Source: Gammaproteobacteria bacterium (GTDB taxonomy: Bacteria > Pseudomonadota > Gammaproteobacteria > Poriferisulfidales > Poriferisulfidaceae). From it: DNA of 64,000 nt. The stretch is from positions 62,001-126,000 of the forward strand of contig JAPOXW010000006.1 in the NCBI GenBank assembly GCA_026706895.1. The letters run 5' to 3'. This document shows, one piece after another, positions 28,675-37,844 of the stretch. Each line of letters opens with the position of its first letter. Positions within the stretch are counted from its first letter, which is position 1. A program made the translations under genes and the position numbers. The notes under the pieces are model-generated. The model saw only the letters and a program-made list of their open reading frames with translations. It had not been told where the DNA came from and made no database searches.

Positions 28675-29091
28675 ATGTCCAGCGACGACGGATTGCGCAA
28701 GGCGGGCCTCAAGAGCACCGTCCCCCGGCTGAAAATTCTGGCCGTACTGGAAAACAGCGACGTGCGGCACATGTCGGCCGAAGACCTCTACCGCAGGCTG
28801 CTGGACGCCAACGAAGACATCGGGCTTGCGACCGTGTACCGGGTCCTGACCCAGTTCGAGCAAGCGGGCCTGGTGGTCCGGCACAACTTCGACGCGGGTC
28901 GAGCCGTCTACGAACTCAACGACGAATCCCCGCACGAGCACCTGATCTGCACGGAGTGCAACGCGGTTATCGAATTCGAGGATCCCGAACTCGTCGAGCA
29001 TCTCCGGGAGATCATCCGGCAGAAGCATTTCGACCTGCAGAGCCACTCCTTGTACCTGTACGGCGTCTGCAGCGACTGCCGGGATAAGTAG
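28675..29091 (+). CDS. fur: Ferric uptake regulator (Fur family)
   Basis: An iron-responsive repressor with an N-terminal winged helix and a C-terminal metal-binding dimer domain. Motifs: LRKAGLKSTVPRLKILAVLE, DIGLATVYRVLTQFEQAGLV, the histidine-rich DESPHEHLICTECNAVIEFED and a C-terminal CSDCRDK. The ATG at 28675 (MSSDDGLRK) gives 138 residues, and the GTG at 28645 is an alternative. It converges on the second TonB receptor gene, which could be one of its targets. The family also has zinc and peroxide members, but the HEHLICTECG-type pattern is closest to true Fur. Confidence 0.9.
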   Translation: MSSDDGLRKAGLKSTVPRLKILAVLENSDVRHMSAEDLYRRLLDANEDIGLATVYRVLTQFEQAGLVVRHNFDAGRAVYELNDESPHEHLICTECNAVIEFEDPELVEHLREIIRQKHFDLQSHSLYLYGVCSDCRDK

Positions 29092-29145
29092 GCCCCGCAC
29101 GGCGGCAAGGCCTACTGTCATCGAAGCGGCCGACCGCGGCCGCGT

Positions 29146-31449
29146 TCACCACTCCCAGTTCAACCGGGCGTAGACATTGCGCCCTGGCCCCGGCAGGCGC
29201 TCGCCGACCGCCAGTTCTCCCCCGCTAACCCGGTTGAAGCCATTCATGTGATCGACATACATGCGGTCCGTCAGGTTCTCCACGCCGGCGGACAGCATGA
29301 AGCCCATGGATGGGTGCATGTACTCGGTGCGCAGGTTGTACAGCGCATACCCTGAAGTCGGGCGGTTGTGGTTGTTGCCGCTCTGCGGATCGTCCAGCAT
29401 GAGTTGAGAGATCTTGGACTGGCGCGCCGCCCAGTCCACCTCCATCGATACCACCCAGTCGTCCAGGGTGCGTGAAACGGACAGCAGGCCGCGCAACGGC
29501 GGCATGCGGTAGATGTTGTCGTCCCGGATCGTGCGGGCCGTGCCGTCCTCCCGTCTCTGGCTCTGGAAAGACTCGCGCAGCTTGCCGCGCACGTAGCTGA
29601 CCGTGCCGTCCAGCCGCCAGTCTTCCGTCAGCGGGAACCCGAACACCGCATCGGCCCCATAGAACTCGGCATCGACATTGGCGAACTGGACCGGAGTCGG
29701 ATCGCCGTTGAGCACGCTGCTGACCCGGATGATGTGCTCGTCCGTAGCCGGGATCCCGGTGATGTAGTCGTCGACCCGGCGTACGAAGACTCTCGGTGAA
29801 AATTTCCCGCCACTGTCTTCCCAGTTCAGGCCCAACTCGATCTGCCAGGAATCTTCCGGTTTCAGGTTGATGTCGCCCACGTAGTTGTTGCCATCGCCCA
29901 GGCCCGCGTTGATCTCAAGCGGGACCCACAGGTAGCGTTCCATGTAGGCCGGCGCCCGGGTCTTATGCGCCAAACCGAACTCGAGCTCCGTGGACTCACC
30001 CCATTCGTAACGGAATACGGCCGTGGCGTCGATTTCCGTGTCCGTCTGGCTGCGATCGGCCCGATTGAAGCGCCCGCTCAACATGCCGACCGACATCGCC
30101 GGGGGCGGCATCCACACGCTCGGAGCGGCAGCATCGCACCCCCCGGCATCTTCAATCGCCTGTGCCTTCGCTCCGTCCGGACCGTAGGGATTCATGAGGT
30201 TGGCGTTGACCCGCAAAAGCATCTGGCAGGTTGGCCGGAAATGTTCGACGGTGTCGGCATCGGTACGTGTGTGGTGAACCCGGACTCCGAATTCGCCACT
30301 CCATGGGCCTGTCAGATCGCCATTCCACTCAATAAATGCACCATATTCGTCCGTTGTCGCATCGTCGAAGTTTTCGACAAAGAAAGGAGGCGCATCCGGA
30401 TCGAAGACGGTCGCCCCGTTCTCGCTTTGCCTGAAGTCCACTCCCATGCGCAGGGTCCCGTCGCCCCATGGACGGCTCCCGGCTAGTCTGCCGCCGACCG
30501 ACAGCCCATCGACCAGCACCAGGCGCTTGTCGGTCCCGCGGAACGGCGGCAGGACATTGGCCCGGCTGAAGTCCGGGGGGTCGCGCAGTGCGTAGTTGGA
30601 CATGTCGTGATCGGTTTCCTGGTAATGGACCTGCGCCTCCATGTGCCACTCTCCGGTATCTCCGCGGTAGCGCAGGTTGATCAAATCCGTGTGGTAGAAG
30701 TGAATGTCCATCGGCAAGGCTGGTACGCCGGCATCACCGGTATTGTTCCGAGCATAGTCGACCATCAGTTCACCCGCGCCCAACTGGTGGCCCATGCCGA
30801 ACCCGAAGAAATCCCGCTTGTAGTGAGAGGTCCGAATCTTGACGTCCGCGCTGTTCGCCTCGTCGCCCTGATCGTGTGCCCCGTACAGGTGGTATCGGGA
30901 ACGGTCGTTTGCCAGCGACAGGAACACGCTCGCGTTGTTGCCGTCGTTGAACGAAAGATTGTCCGCCGTCACCCGTGCATGGAATTCGTAATCCTTCGAC
31001 AGGGTGTAGCGGCTGGTGTACGAAAGCGCATCGATGTAGCCGCCGATCGCGGATCCAGCCCCGACCGGCGCGATGCCCCGGTGGACCTGCACCGACTCCA
31101 TCAGGGAACTCGGCATGTAATGCAGCGGACTGTCCATCCAGGCAGGTCCCGCCGTATGTGGCTGTCGACCATCCAGATGGGTCTGAACCCGGTAGGTGTG
31201 CAATCCCCGGTATTGCGGGATGCTGGTCAAGGCGCCGTTGCGACTGACCGCGCCGCCCGGTGCCAGACGGATCAGGTTGGGCGTGTCCGTCGGCACGCCT
31301 GCGTGCTGGAACACCGTCCTGGAACCGAACACCGTGATGATTTCCTGTGCATGAACGGTCACCGTCGTGAACAGAAACGCCGTGACGGCCAGCAGCCCTG
31401 AGAGAGAAAAACTGCATACCTGCATGCAAATCACTCCACAATGTGTCAT
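29146..31449 (-). CDS. TonB-dependent receptor (copper-receptor/OprC-like)
   Basis: An outer-membrane transporter with a signal peptide (LSGLLAVTAFLFTTVTVHA) and a TonB-box-like EIITVFGSR. The plug contains QYRGLHTYRVQTHLDGRQ, YMPSSLMESVQVHRGIAPVG and GSAIGGYIDALSY, followed by a barrel that ends in Trp (LNWEW). Several features (the MPSSLMESVQVHRG plug and histidine-rich loops) resemble the TonB copper-receptor family. The ATG at 31449 has a strong GGAGG; the track's start at 31479 lacks it. It converges with fur, so it may be metal-regulated. A roughly 175-nt noncoding leader precedes it. Confidence 0.85.
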   Translation of the reverse strand: MTHCGVICMQVCSFSLSGLLAVTAFLFTTVTVHAQEIITVFGSRTVFQHAGVPTDTPNLIRLAPGGAVSRNGALTSIPQYRGLHTYRVQTHLDGRQPHTAGPAWMDSPLHYMPSSLMESVQVHRGIAPVGAGSAIGGYIDALSYTSRYTLSKDYEFHARVTADNLSFNDGNNASVFLSLANDRSRYHLYGAHDQGDEANSADVKIRTSHYKRDFFGFGMGHQLGAGELMVDYARNNTGDAGVPALPMDIHFYHTDLINLRYRGDTGEWHMEAQVHYQETDHDMSNYALRDPPDFSRANVLPPFRGTDKRLVLVDGLSVGGRLAGSRPWGDGTLRMGVDFRQSENGATVFDPDAPPFFVENFDDATTDEYGAFIEWNGDLTGPWSGEFGVRVHHTRTDADTVEHFRPTCQMLLRVNANLMNPYGPDGAKAQAIEDAGGCDAAAPSVWMPPPAMSVGMLSGRFNRADRSQTDTEIDATAVFRYEWGESTELEFGLAHKTRAPAYMERYLWVPLEINAGLGDGNNYVGDINLKPEDSWQIELGLNWEDSGGKFSPRVFVRRVDDYITGIPATDEHIIRVSSVLNGDPTPVQFANVDAEFYGADAVFGFPLTEDWRLDGTVSYVRGKLRESFQSQRREDGTARTIRDDNIYRMPPLRGLLSVSRTLDDWVVSMEVDWAARQSKISQLMLDDPQSGNNHNRPTSGYALYNLRTEYMHPSMGFMLSAGVENLTDRMYVDHMNGFNRVSGGELAVGERLPGPGRNVYARLNWEW

Positions 31450-31625
31450 AAGAAATCCTCCTTGCGATTTCCCGGTCAATCAAAAAGCCGATCAAGACCA
31501 AAGCCCTCGATCGGCCGGATTGAAACAGGCTGCCAAGGACTCCGCCCCCGGTAGCCGGCAGTAATCCTATCAGAATTTTTCGGAAAACCCGGATTTGTTG
31601 ACTATTTGCCTCTCGGCTTCAAGGT

Positions 31626-33335
31626 TCAGCCACCCACCGCCACCAACCACAGGCACTGGTACGGCGCCAGCGTCAGATCCAGATGACGGTGATGGACCCG
31701 GATCCGGCTTTGCCCGATCAGGTCGTCCACCGCACGCGGCAACCCCAGCGGATCTGTGTCCAGATTCACGCGCTGTGGCTGTGGCGTGATGTTGCAGAGC
31801 ACCAGAATTTTCTGTTGTGAAGACTCCCGAACCAGGCCGAGAAACCCCGAGCCAAGAACCAACGGGGTCATCGACGCCTGCGGCGCGAACGCGGGCTGCC
31901 CGGTCCGTAAGCGAATCAGGCCGAGCAGAGCCTCCAATACTTCCCGCCTCGGATGCCCTAGCTCGTCCAATTGCTGTTCAAGCGCTGCCCGATCCAATTG
32001 GCCGCGGTTGACCGAGCGTGCGCGTCCGGTCGCACGTGCCTTCTCCTCGTCGTTCGGTGAAGCCAGCAAGCTGTGAATGTAGAACGCCGGAATCCCCGGA
32101 AGCGACAGAAGGATCACATGCGCGCATAGCATCCGGGCGATCTGCAAGTCATCTTCGCCGAAACGGGTGCCACGCAAGGCATCAAACAGGGTGATGTTAA
32201 TCTCGTAGGGGTGTTCGCGTCCATCATCGCCGGTCCGGGTGCTGATTCGCCCACCGAAGCGGCGCATCGTCTGCAGGAGATCCTCCAATTCCGCCGGGGT
32301 GACGATTCCCTCGACCGGACGTACGCCGATGCCGTCGTGGGAGGCGATGAAATTCAGGAAGGTGCAGCCCGTCGGCAATTCCGGCCAATCGCGGAGCCAC
32401 CGGTTCAGGTAGACAGAACTGCCGCGGTGAAGAGCCTGCAGCACCAAGGATGGCAACGCAAACTGGTAGACCAAATCCGCCTCATCTCCTGCACCGAAGT
32501 AGCTCAGGTTCTCGTCCTGCGGAACATTGGTTTCGGTGACGAGCCGACAGGCCGGCGCGTGTGCCCTGAGAATGGCGTGAAGCAGACGGACAATGCGGTG
32601 CGTATGGGGCAGGTGGATGCAACTCGTCCCCGGCTCCTTCCACAGGTAGGCGACTGCGTCCAGCCGCAGCAGGCGCGTGCCGACAGCTACGTATTGCGCC
32701 ATCACGTCGATGACCTCAAGCAGGACTTCCGGGTTGTGGTAATTGAAGTCCAATTGGTCGTCGCTGAATGTGGTCCAAACGCCGCGACCTTGCGGATCAT
32801 TCGGCAACGGGGTAATCAGCGGGGTCGCCCGTGGCCGAACAACTCCGGTCGTGTCCATTGCCGAATCCACCACGTGAAACCAGGGTTCCGCACTGGCATC
32901 GCCAGACCACAGACGTCGCGCTAGTAAGTGTTCCCGCGAGCAGTGATTAAGCACCAAGTCGGTCATCAGGTCGAATTTCCCGGCGATCCGGGAGACGTCT
33001 TCCCATCCACCCAGGTCGGGGCGTACTTCGCGATAGGACGAAACCGCAAAGCCGTCGTCCGAAGTGAACGGAAAATAGGGAAGCAGGTGCACCGCGCTGA
33101 ATGCGTCCTGCAGGCGGGTTTCCAGGAAGTTGGCCAGAGTGCGCAACGGCTCTTCCCCGGGTTTGGTCAGGGTGTCGCCATACGTGATCAGCAGCGTGTC
33201 CCGCTCTGACCAGTCCTGATCCGGGCGGCGGGACGCATATGCATGCTGTTTGAAGCTCGCGGCAATCCGCTCCTGCAGCGAATCCGCATCCGCATCCGGG
33301 TACAACGCCCGGAGATGTTCGACGATGGCGTTCAC
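31626..33335 (-). CDS. GH13 sugar phosphorylase (sucrose/glucosylglycerate phosphorylase-like)
   Basis: A glycoside hydrolase family 13 phosphorylase that splits alpha-glucosides with phosphate to give glucose-1-phosphate. Active-site regions: HLLPYFPFTSDDGFAVSSY, the nucleophile aspartate in LLRLDAVAYLWKEPGT, the acid/base glutamate in RLVTETNVP, and FIASHDGIGVRPVEG. GTG at 33335 overlaps the queG stop by 4 nt. The subfamily (GH13_18) acts on sucrose, glucosylglycerol or glucosylglycerate; the last two are osmolytes, which fits the next operon. At 569 residues it is complete. Confidence 0.82.
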   Translation of the reverse strand: MNAIVEHLRALYPDADADSLQERIAASFKQHAYASRRPDQDWSERDTLLITYGDTLTKPGEEPLRTLANFLETRLQDAFSAVHLLPYFPFTSDDGFAVSSYREVRPDLGGWEDVSRIAGKFDLMTDLVLNHCSREHLLARRLWSGDASAEPWFHVVDSAMDTTGVVRPRATPLITPLPNDPQGRGVWTTFSDDQLDFNYHNPEVLLEVIDVMAQYVAVGTRLLRLDAVAYLWKEPGTSCIHLPHTHRIVRLLHAILRAHAPACRLVTETNVPQDENLSYFGAGDEADLVYQFALPSLVLQALHRGSSVYLNRWLRDWPELPTGCTFLNFIASHDGIGVRPVEGIVTPAELEDLLQTMRRFGGRISTRTGDDGREHPYEINITLFDALRGTRFGEDDLQIARMLCAHVILLSLPGIPAFYIHSLLASPNDEEKARATGRARSVNRGQLDRAALEQQLDELGHPRREVLEALLGLIRLRTGQPAFAPQASMTPLVLGSGFLGLVRESSQQKILVLCNITPQPQRVNLDTDPLGLPRAVDDLIGQSRIRVHHRHLDLTLAPYQCLWLVAVGG

Positions 33336-34384
33336 GCGTGGCGCTCCAGCGCCCACGCGACGTGTTCGCGCACCAGTTCGCTGGGATGCCCGGCACGAAC
33401 CCGCAGCGCCATGACCGCGGCTTCATCGTGCGGCGCATTGCCGAGTGCCACGGCAACATTGCGCAGCCACTGGACATGCCCGATGCGGCGCATCGCCGTA
33501 CCTTCGGTGTGGCGCAGGTAGTCAGTCTCTTCCCAAGCCATCATCTCCACAAGCGACGACTTCTCGAGTGCGGCCCGCGGCTGGAAATCCTCTACCGAAG
33601 CCAGCCGGGCGTAGCGGTTCCACGGACAGACCAGTTGGCAGTCGTCGCAGCCGTAGACCCGGTTGCCGATCAGCGGTCGAAGCGGCAGCGGGATCGAACC
33701 CTTGAGCTCAATCGTCAGGTACGAGATGCAACGGCGCGCGTCCAGTTGATATGGCGCGACGATTGCCTGAGTCGGGCAGACGTCGATACAGGCGTGACAG
33801 TCCCCGCAGTGTTCTTCACGGGTCGGTGGATCGGGGACCAGCGGCAGGTCCGTGTAGATCTCACCAAGGAAAAACCAGGACCCGGCATCCTTGGCCAGCA
33901 GGTTGGTGTGTTTGCCGATCCAACCCAACCCGGCGCGTTCGGCCAATGCTTTCTCAAGCACCGGTGCGCTGTCGGTGAACACGCGATAGCCGAACGGGCC
34001 GGCCACTCCTTCGATGCGCTGAACCAAGTGCCGCAGGCGGCCTCGCAGCACCTTGTGATAGTCCCGGCCCAAGGCGTATCGGGATACGTAACCGCGGGTT
34101 GAATCCTCCAACGCCTGTTCCGCGTGATCCAGCCCGTGCGGGAGGTAATTGAGACGGACCGAAATCACCCGCTGCGTTCCGGGCACCAGCTCCCATGGGC
34201 GCGAGCGGCGCACCCCGTGGCGCTGCATGTAACCCATCTCGCCGTGCCAGCCGCGTGCCAACCAGTTCAGCAGGTGCGTCTCGTGCTCCTCCAGGTCCAG
34301 GTCGGCGATGCCTACCTGGTCGAAGCCCAGTTCCCGCCCCCATCGGTGGACGGCACGCGAGAGATCCGGCAGCGAATCAGGCAT
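33332..34384 (-). CDS. queG: Epoxyqueuosine reductase
   Basis: The last step of queuosine synthesis in tRNA, reducing epoxyqueuosine with cobalamin and two [4Fe-4S] clusters. The cluster ligands are visible: CGDCHACIDVCPTQAIV and CDDCQLVCPWNRYAR. The C-terminal HEAT-like region (LRNVAVALGNAPHDEAAV) is typical. At 350 residues it is normal. In E. coli queG sits next to nnr; here it is separated by about 27 kb. It is divergent from the amidotransferase and overlaps the phosphorylase by 4 nt. Confidence 0.92.
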   Translation of the reverse strand: MPDSLPDLSRAVHRWGRELGFDQVGIADLDLEEHETHLLNWLARGWHGEMGYMQRHGVRRSRPWELVPGTQRVISVRLNYLPHGLDHAEQALEDSTRGYVSRYALGRDYHKVLRGRLRHLVQRIEGVAGPFGYRVFTDSAPVLEKALAERAGLGWIGKHTNLLAKDAGSWFFLGEIYTDLPLVPDPPTREEHCGDCHACIDVCPTQAIVAPYQLDARRCISYLTIELKGSIPLPLRPLIGNRVYGCDDCQLVCPWNRYARLASVEDFQPRAALEKSSLVEMMAWEETDYLRHTEGTAMRRIGHVQWLRNVAVALGNAPHDEAAVMALRVRAGHPSELVREHVAWALERHA

Positions 34385-34412
34385 GGCGACAAAAAGTCCC
34401 GGAAAAAGGCTT

Positions 34413-34418
34413 TACTAT
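34413..34418 (+). promoter_or_regulatory. -10-like TACTAT just upstream of the amidotransferase start
   Basis: TACTAT lies 9 nt before the GTG at 34428 in a 43-bp gap between the divergent queG and amidotransferase starts. A start site at usual spacing would leave an almost leaderless mRNA, and no Shine-Dalgarno is visible. Low confidence. Confidence 0.35.
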
Positions 34419-34427
34419 ACTTGCATT

Positions 34428-36209
34428 GTGTGTGGAATCGCGGGAGAAAGGCATTTCCGGGGACCGGCCGATCCCGCCCGCATTGCCCGCATGCTCCTCC
34501 CTCTGGCCCGCAGGGGACCTGATCACGAAGGCCAGTGGCACCAGGGCCCGGTCGCATTGGGACACCGCCGCCTGTCGGTCATCGACCTGAATCCTCGGGC
34601 ACACCAGCCGTTGCTGGATCCCGATTCCGGACAGGTTCTGGTATTCAACGGCTGCATCTACAACTACCCGCAATTGCGGACGCAATTGAAGGAGCGCGGT
34701 CACCGCTTTCGCACCACAGGGGATAGCGAGGTCATCCTGAAAGCCTATGCCGAATGGGGTGAAGCTTGCGTCGAGCGCCTCCACGGCATGTTTGCCTTCG
34801 CCCTGTGGGATCCCCGCACGGAGCAGTTGTTTTTGGCTCGGGATCGGCTAGGCATCAAACCGCTTTATTACCACCAGACTCCCGATGCCTTCCGCTTCGC
34901 TTCCAACGTGCAGGCCCTGCTCGCCACCAGGGACGTGGACCTCACGCTTGACGAAGTCGCCTTGCACCATCACCTGAGTCTGCATGCGGTCGTTCCGGCC
35001 CCCCGCACCCTGCTGCGTTCCATCCGAAAACTTTCACCGGGCCATCACCTGACAGTCGATGCAGACGGTGCGATGAAAGAGGAGAGCTACTGGCAATTGG
35101 ATGCGCGAAATCCAGATTCTGCTCGCAACACGGAGGAATGGGTGGAACAGGTGCACGTCGAGCTTCGGGAGGCCGTGCGCAAGCGAATAGAGATCTCCGA
35201 CATCCCGGTCGGCGTGCTGCTGTCCGGCGGCCTGGACTCCAGCCTGCTGGTGGCCCTGCTGGCCGAGCATGGCTCCTCACCCATCCGCACCTACAGCATC
35301 GGCTTCGAGGATGCAGGCGGGGAAGCCGGGCATGAATTCGAATACTCGGACGCGGTCGCCCGGCACTACGACACCGAACATCACCGCTACTTCATCCGCA
35401 ACGACCAGTTGTTGGATCGCCTGGGCGAGGCCATCGGCTGCATGAGCGAACCCATGGTGGCCCAGGATGCGGCAGCGTTCTTCCTGCTGGCCGAGCAAGT
35501 CAAGCCGGATATCTCGGTCGTGCAGAGCGGACAGGGCGCGGACGAAGTGTTTGCCGGCTACTCCTGGTACCCGAAGATGCACGAGGAACAGGCGGACGGG
35601 CTGAATGCCTTCTGCCGCCATTACCTGGACCGCACTCATGATGAGTTCGGCGAAGCGCTGGCGCCGGAATGGATCGGCGAGGACCATACCCGGACGCTGC
35701 TCGCGGAGCGGCTTGAGTGCGGGCAGGATGTCGAATTCCTGAATGCCGTGCTGCGCATGGACGCGACCATGCTGATCACCGACGACCCGGTCAAACGGGT
35801 CGACAACATGACCATGGCGTGGGGGCTTGAGGCACGTGTACCGTATCTCGACCACCAATTGGTGGAGTGCGTCGCCGGAATGCCAGCGGAACTGAAGTTG
35901 CGCGACGGCGGCAAGTACCCGTTGCGTGCCCTGGCTCGGGCGCGACTGCCGGCAGAGGTGATCGACCGGCCGAAAGGGTATTTCCCGGTTCCGGCGCTCA
36001 AGTACGTGCAGGGGCCCTTCCTGGACTGGGCCCGGGAGGTTTTGAACCGGCCCGAATGCCTGAACCGCGGGCTGTTTCGAAGAGAATACCTTGATCGACT
36101 GCTTCAGGATCCCCTACGCTATCGAACCGCACTGGACGGCAGCCTGCTATGGCATGCGGCAGCATTGGAGTGCTGGCTACAGCAACACGTTGACGGGATC
36201 AATTCCTGA
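34428..36209 (+). CDS. Asparagine-synthase-like amidotransferase (possible N-acetylglutaminylglutamine type)
   Basis: A glutamine-dependent amidotransferase with an N-terminal glutaminase domain (Cys2 after the GTG start, CGIAGERHFRG, then LARRGPDHEGQWHQG) and a C-terminal PP-loop synthetase (VGVLLSGGLDSSLLVALLA). The GTG at 34428 places the catalytic cysteine at position 2, as required after Met removal; the track's upstream start would bury it. The HLSLHAVVPAPRTLLRSIRK region recalls the amidotransferase for the osmolyte N-acetylglutaminylglutamine amide. Its usual ligase partner is not in this window, so an asparagine-forming role remains possible. Confidence 0.8.
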   Translation: MCGIAGERHFRGPADPARIARMLLPLARRGPDHEGQWHQGPVALGHRRLSVIDLNPRAHQPLLDPDSGQVLVFNGCIYNYPQLRTQLKERGHRFRTTGDSEVILKAYAEWGEACVERLHGMFAFALWDPRTEQLFLARDRLGIKPLYYHQTPDAFRFASNVQALLATRDVDLTLDEVALHHHLSLHAVVPAPRTLLRSIRKLSPGHHLTVDADGAMKEESYWQLDARNPDSARNTEEWVEQVHVELREAVRKRIEISDIPVGVLLSGGLDSSLLVALLAEHGSSPIRTYSIGFEDAGGEAGHEFEYSDAVARHYDTEHHRYFIRNDQLLDRLGEAIGCMSEPMVAQDAAAFFLLAEQVKPDISVVQSGQGADEVFAGYSWYPKMHEEQADGLNAFCRHYLDRTHDEFGEALAPEWIGEDHTRTLLAERLECGQDVEFLNAVLRMDATMLITDDPVKRVDNMTMAWGLEARVPYLDHQLVECVAGMPAELKLRDGGKYPLRALARARLPAEVIDRPKGYFPVPALKYVQGPFLDWAREVLNRPECLNRGLFRREYLDRLLQDPLRYRTALDGSLLWHAAALECWLQQHVDGINS

Positions 36210-36228
36210 TCCGGGAATTCCGGGCTCG

Positions 36229-36723
36229 TCAGGCCGGATTTTTGGGCGTGTCTACCTCGCGCAAGGTGCAGACGGCAGGGCTCAATTCCTGCCAAGAACC
36301 GCAGTCCACATCCAGACGGACCACCGCACAGGTTGGAAGATCGCCCAAGACTTGATTGGCTAGGTACGCGACAACTCCGCTGGTTGCGGGATTGTGCCCG
36401 AAAATCGCAACCCGGTCGGCGGTATCGTCCAGTTCGTGCAACTCCCGAAGCAGGTCATTGGGCGAGAAGGTGTAGAAGCCCTTCCGCAGGCGGATATCCT
36501 CCGTGTCCATGCCCAGTGCCTCAGCGAAATACCCCGCAGTGTCCAGCGCCCGGCGGGCAACCGAACTGTACAGGGCGTCGATGCCCTCTTGGCGCTCCGC
36601 CAGCCGTCGCCCCATTTCCGGCGCATCCCGTTCCCCTCTCGGAGCCAGCGGACGTTCGACATCCGGGACGCTCCAATCGCTGCGATCGGACTTGGCATGG
36701 CGAACGAGGATTAGTTGGCGCAT
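36229..36723 (-). CDS. sixA: Phosphohistidine phosphatase SixA
   Basis: A histidine-phosphatase-superfamily enzyme that dephosphorylates phosphohistidine on signalling or PTS proteins. The RHG-type motif LILVRHAKSDRSDW, YSSVARRALDTAGYFAEALG and VAIFGHNPATSG are all present. The ATG at 36723 (MRQLILVRH) gives 164 residues. It converges with the amidotransferase gene. It marks the left edge of the AT-rich island; the next gene upstream on this strand is the unknown Rossmann-like protein. Confidence 0.88.
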   Translation of the reverse strand: MRQLILVRHAKSDRSDWSVPDVERPLAPRGERDAPEMGRRLAERQEGIDALYSSVARRALDTAGYFAEALGMDTEDIRLRKGFYTFSPNDLLRELHELDDTADRVAIFGHNPATSGVVAYLANQVLGDLPTCAVVRLDVDCGSWQELSPAVCTLREVDTPKNPA

Positions 36724-36785
36724 AAGCAAAATCAAAAGGTCAGAAGTTTAGATATCCATAAAGCATTCCACCACAAATGTCAGTC

Positions 36786-37844
36786 CTAGGTAGGGCAAAC
36801 ATCCACACAATCTATAGCAAGATGAAAAATTTGTTTTGCTCCTTCGGTATAGCGGTCCGGCTCAACAAATTGCAAAGGTGTTGGGTATACAATCTGAACG
36901 TCTGCCAGAACCCCACGCAAGATACCAATAGCGACCGCTTGCATCTTGCTACCAGTCGGCGCAATTACGAAACGATCAAACATTGAGTGTCGCTGATACA
37001 GTTCCAGAATTAGATTAAGCGTTTCTCGATAATCTAAAGTGCTGGTTTCATGACTTTCTGCACGTTGTAGTGCCTTCATAGTTGATTCGTTCAATTGACT
37101 TATCGCTTTTGTGCGCCAAGCCATTTCTTCGTGTGGAGGCATTCCGTGGATTACATCATTGTGAGTAGGCTGAACCTCTTGAACAAGGTGTGACAATTGG
37201 CCGTGATCAAATGAAGGAAATGAAATGAGGCGGATGGTCCCTCCGAGCATAAAAACTGAGCTTAACTCTGGACTAGAGACAATCTCGAAAATTCCGCTAG
37301 AAATAAATGAGGGATTTGTATCATTCGTTGTACGTGCTTTTTCATACTCCTCCTTGTACTCTTGCTCAGACGGTGGATAGTTTTCCGCTTCTGTATACAA
37401 AATGTGAAATTTTTTCTTCCTCTTCATCAACTCCACAATAATTTGTACGATCAATAAGCGTGACATGCCCGAAACATCTAAAAAAATTTTCTCAAAATTC
37501 AATATATTATTAGCAAGAGTCAGTCCCATGCCTGATGGATATTCTCGATCATATTCGAACTCTTCGAAATTGAGGTTGTTTTCCCTGCAAAACTCCAGAC
37601 ATGTTGTTTCTTGGTTCTCCTCTATCTTGGGCAGATATCGAATCAATACAGTGTGGAAGTGTTTCGACGCCTCGCATGCTCTTTTTAGTCCAACTAGCGC
37701 CCTTTCCTCAAACCCCATTCCAACCACAATACAGTCCGCAGGACCAAGTGCAATATTGTCAATTGGTTCCAGCTCTGGCCAGTCGACCGAGGATAACCGC
37801 TCATCTTTTCTGAGCAAATCTTCTAGTACTTTTTCATCGCCCAT
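36786..37844 (-). CDS. Unknown Rossmann-like protein, third gene of the island operon (CARF-like?)
   Basis: A 352-residue cytoplasmic protein I do not recognise. It shows two Rossmann-type stretches. One begins DCIVVGMGFEERALVGLKRA and continues with IFLDVSGMSRLLIVQIIVEL (near residue 121). The second, near residue 291, is DRFVIAPTGSKMQAVAIGIL. The glycine/serine turn before a helix resembles nucleotide-binding CARF/SAVED sensors, but this is a visual analogy only. The ATG at 37844 overlaps the kinase-ATPase stop by 11 nt (ATGGGCGATGA) with AGGA upstream, so it is the last gene of a three-gene operon. Codon use is AT-rich, unlike flanking genes. Confidence 0.75.
   Translation of the reverse strand: MGDEKVLEDLLRKDERLSSVDWPELEPIDNIALGPADCIVVGMGFEERALVGLKRACEASKHFHTVLIRYLPKIEENQETTCLEFCRENNLNFEEFEYDREYPSGMGLTLANNILNFEKIFLDVSGMSRLLIVQIIVELMKRKKKFHILYTEAENYPPSEQEYKEEYEKARTTNDTNPSFISSGIFEIVSSPELSSVFMLGGTIRLISFPSFDHGQLSHLVQEVQPTHNDVIHGMPPHEEMAWRTKAISQLNESTMKALQRAESHETSTLDYRETLNLILELYQRHSMFDRFVIAPTGSKMQAVAIGILRGVLADVQIVYPTPLQFVEPDRYTEGAKQIFHLAIDCVDVCPT

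Noticed and set aside
31450-31625. Riboswitch in the leader of the second TonB receptor
   Set aside because: A GC-rich hairpin (GGCTACC/GGCAGCC) is present, but no cobalamin or other known riboswitch core could be matched.
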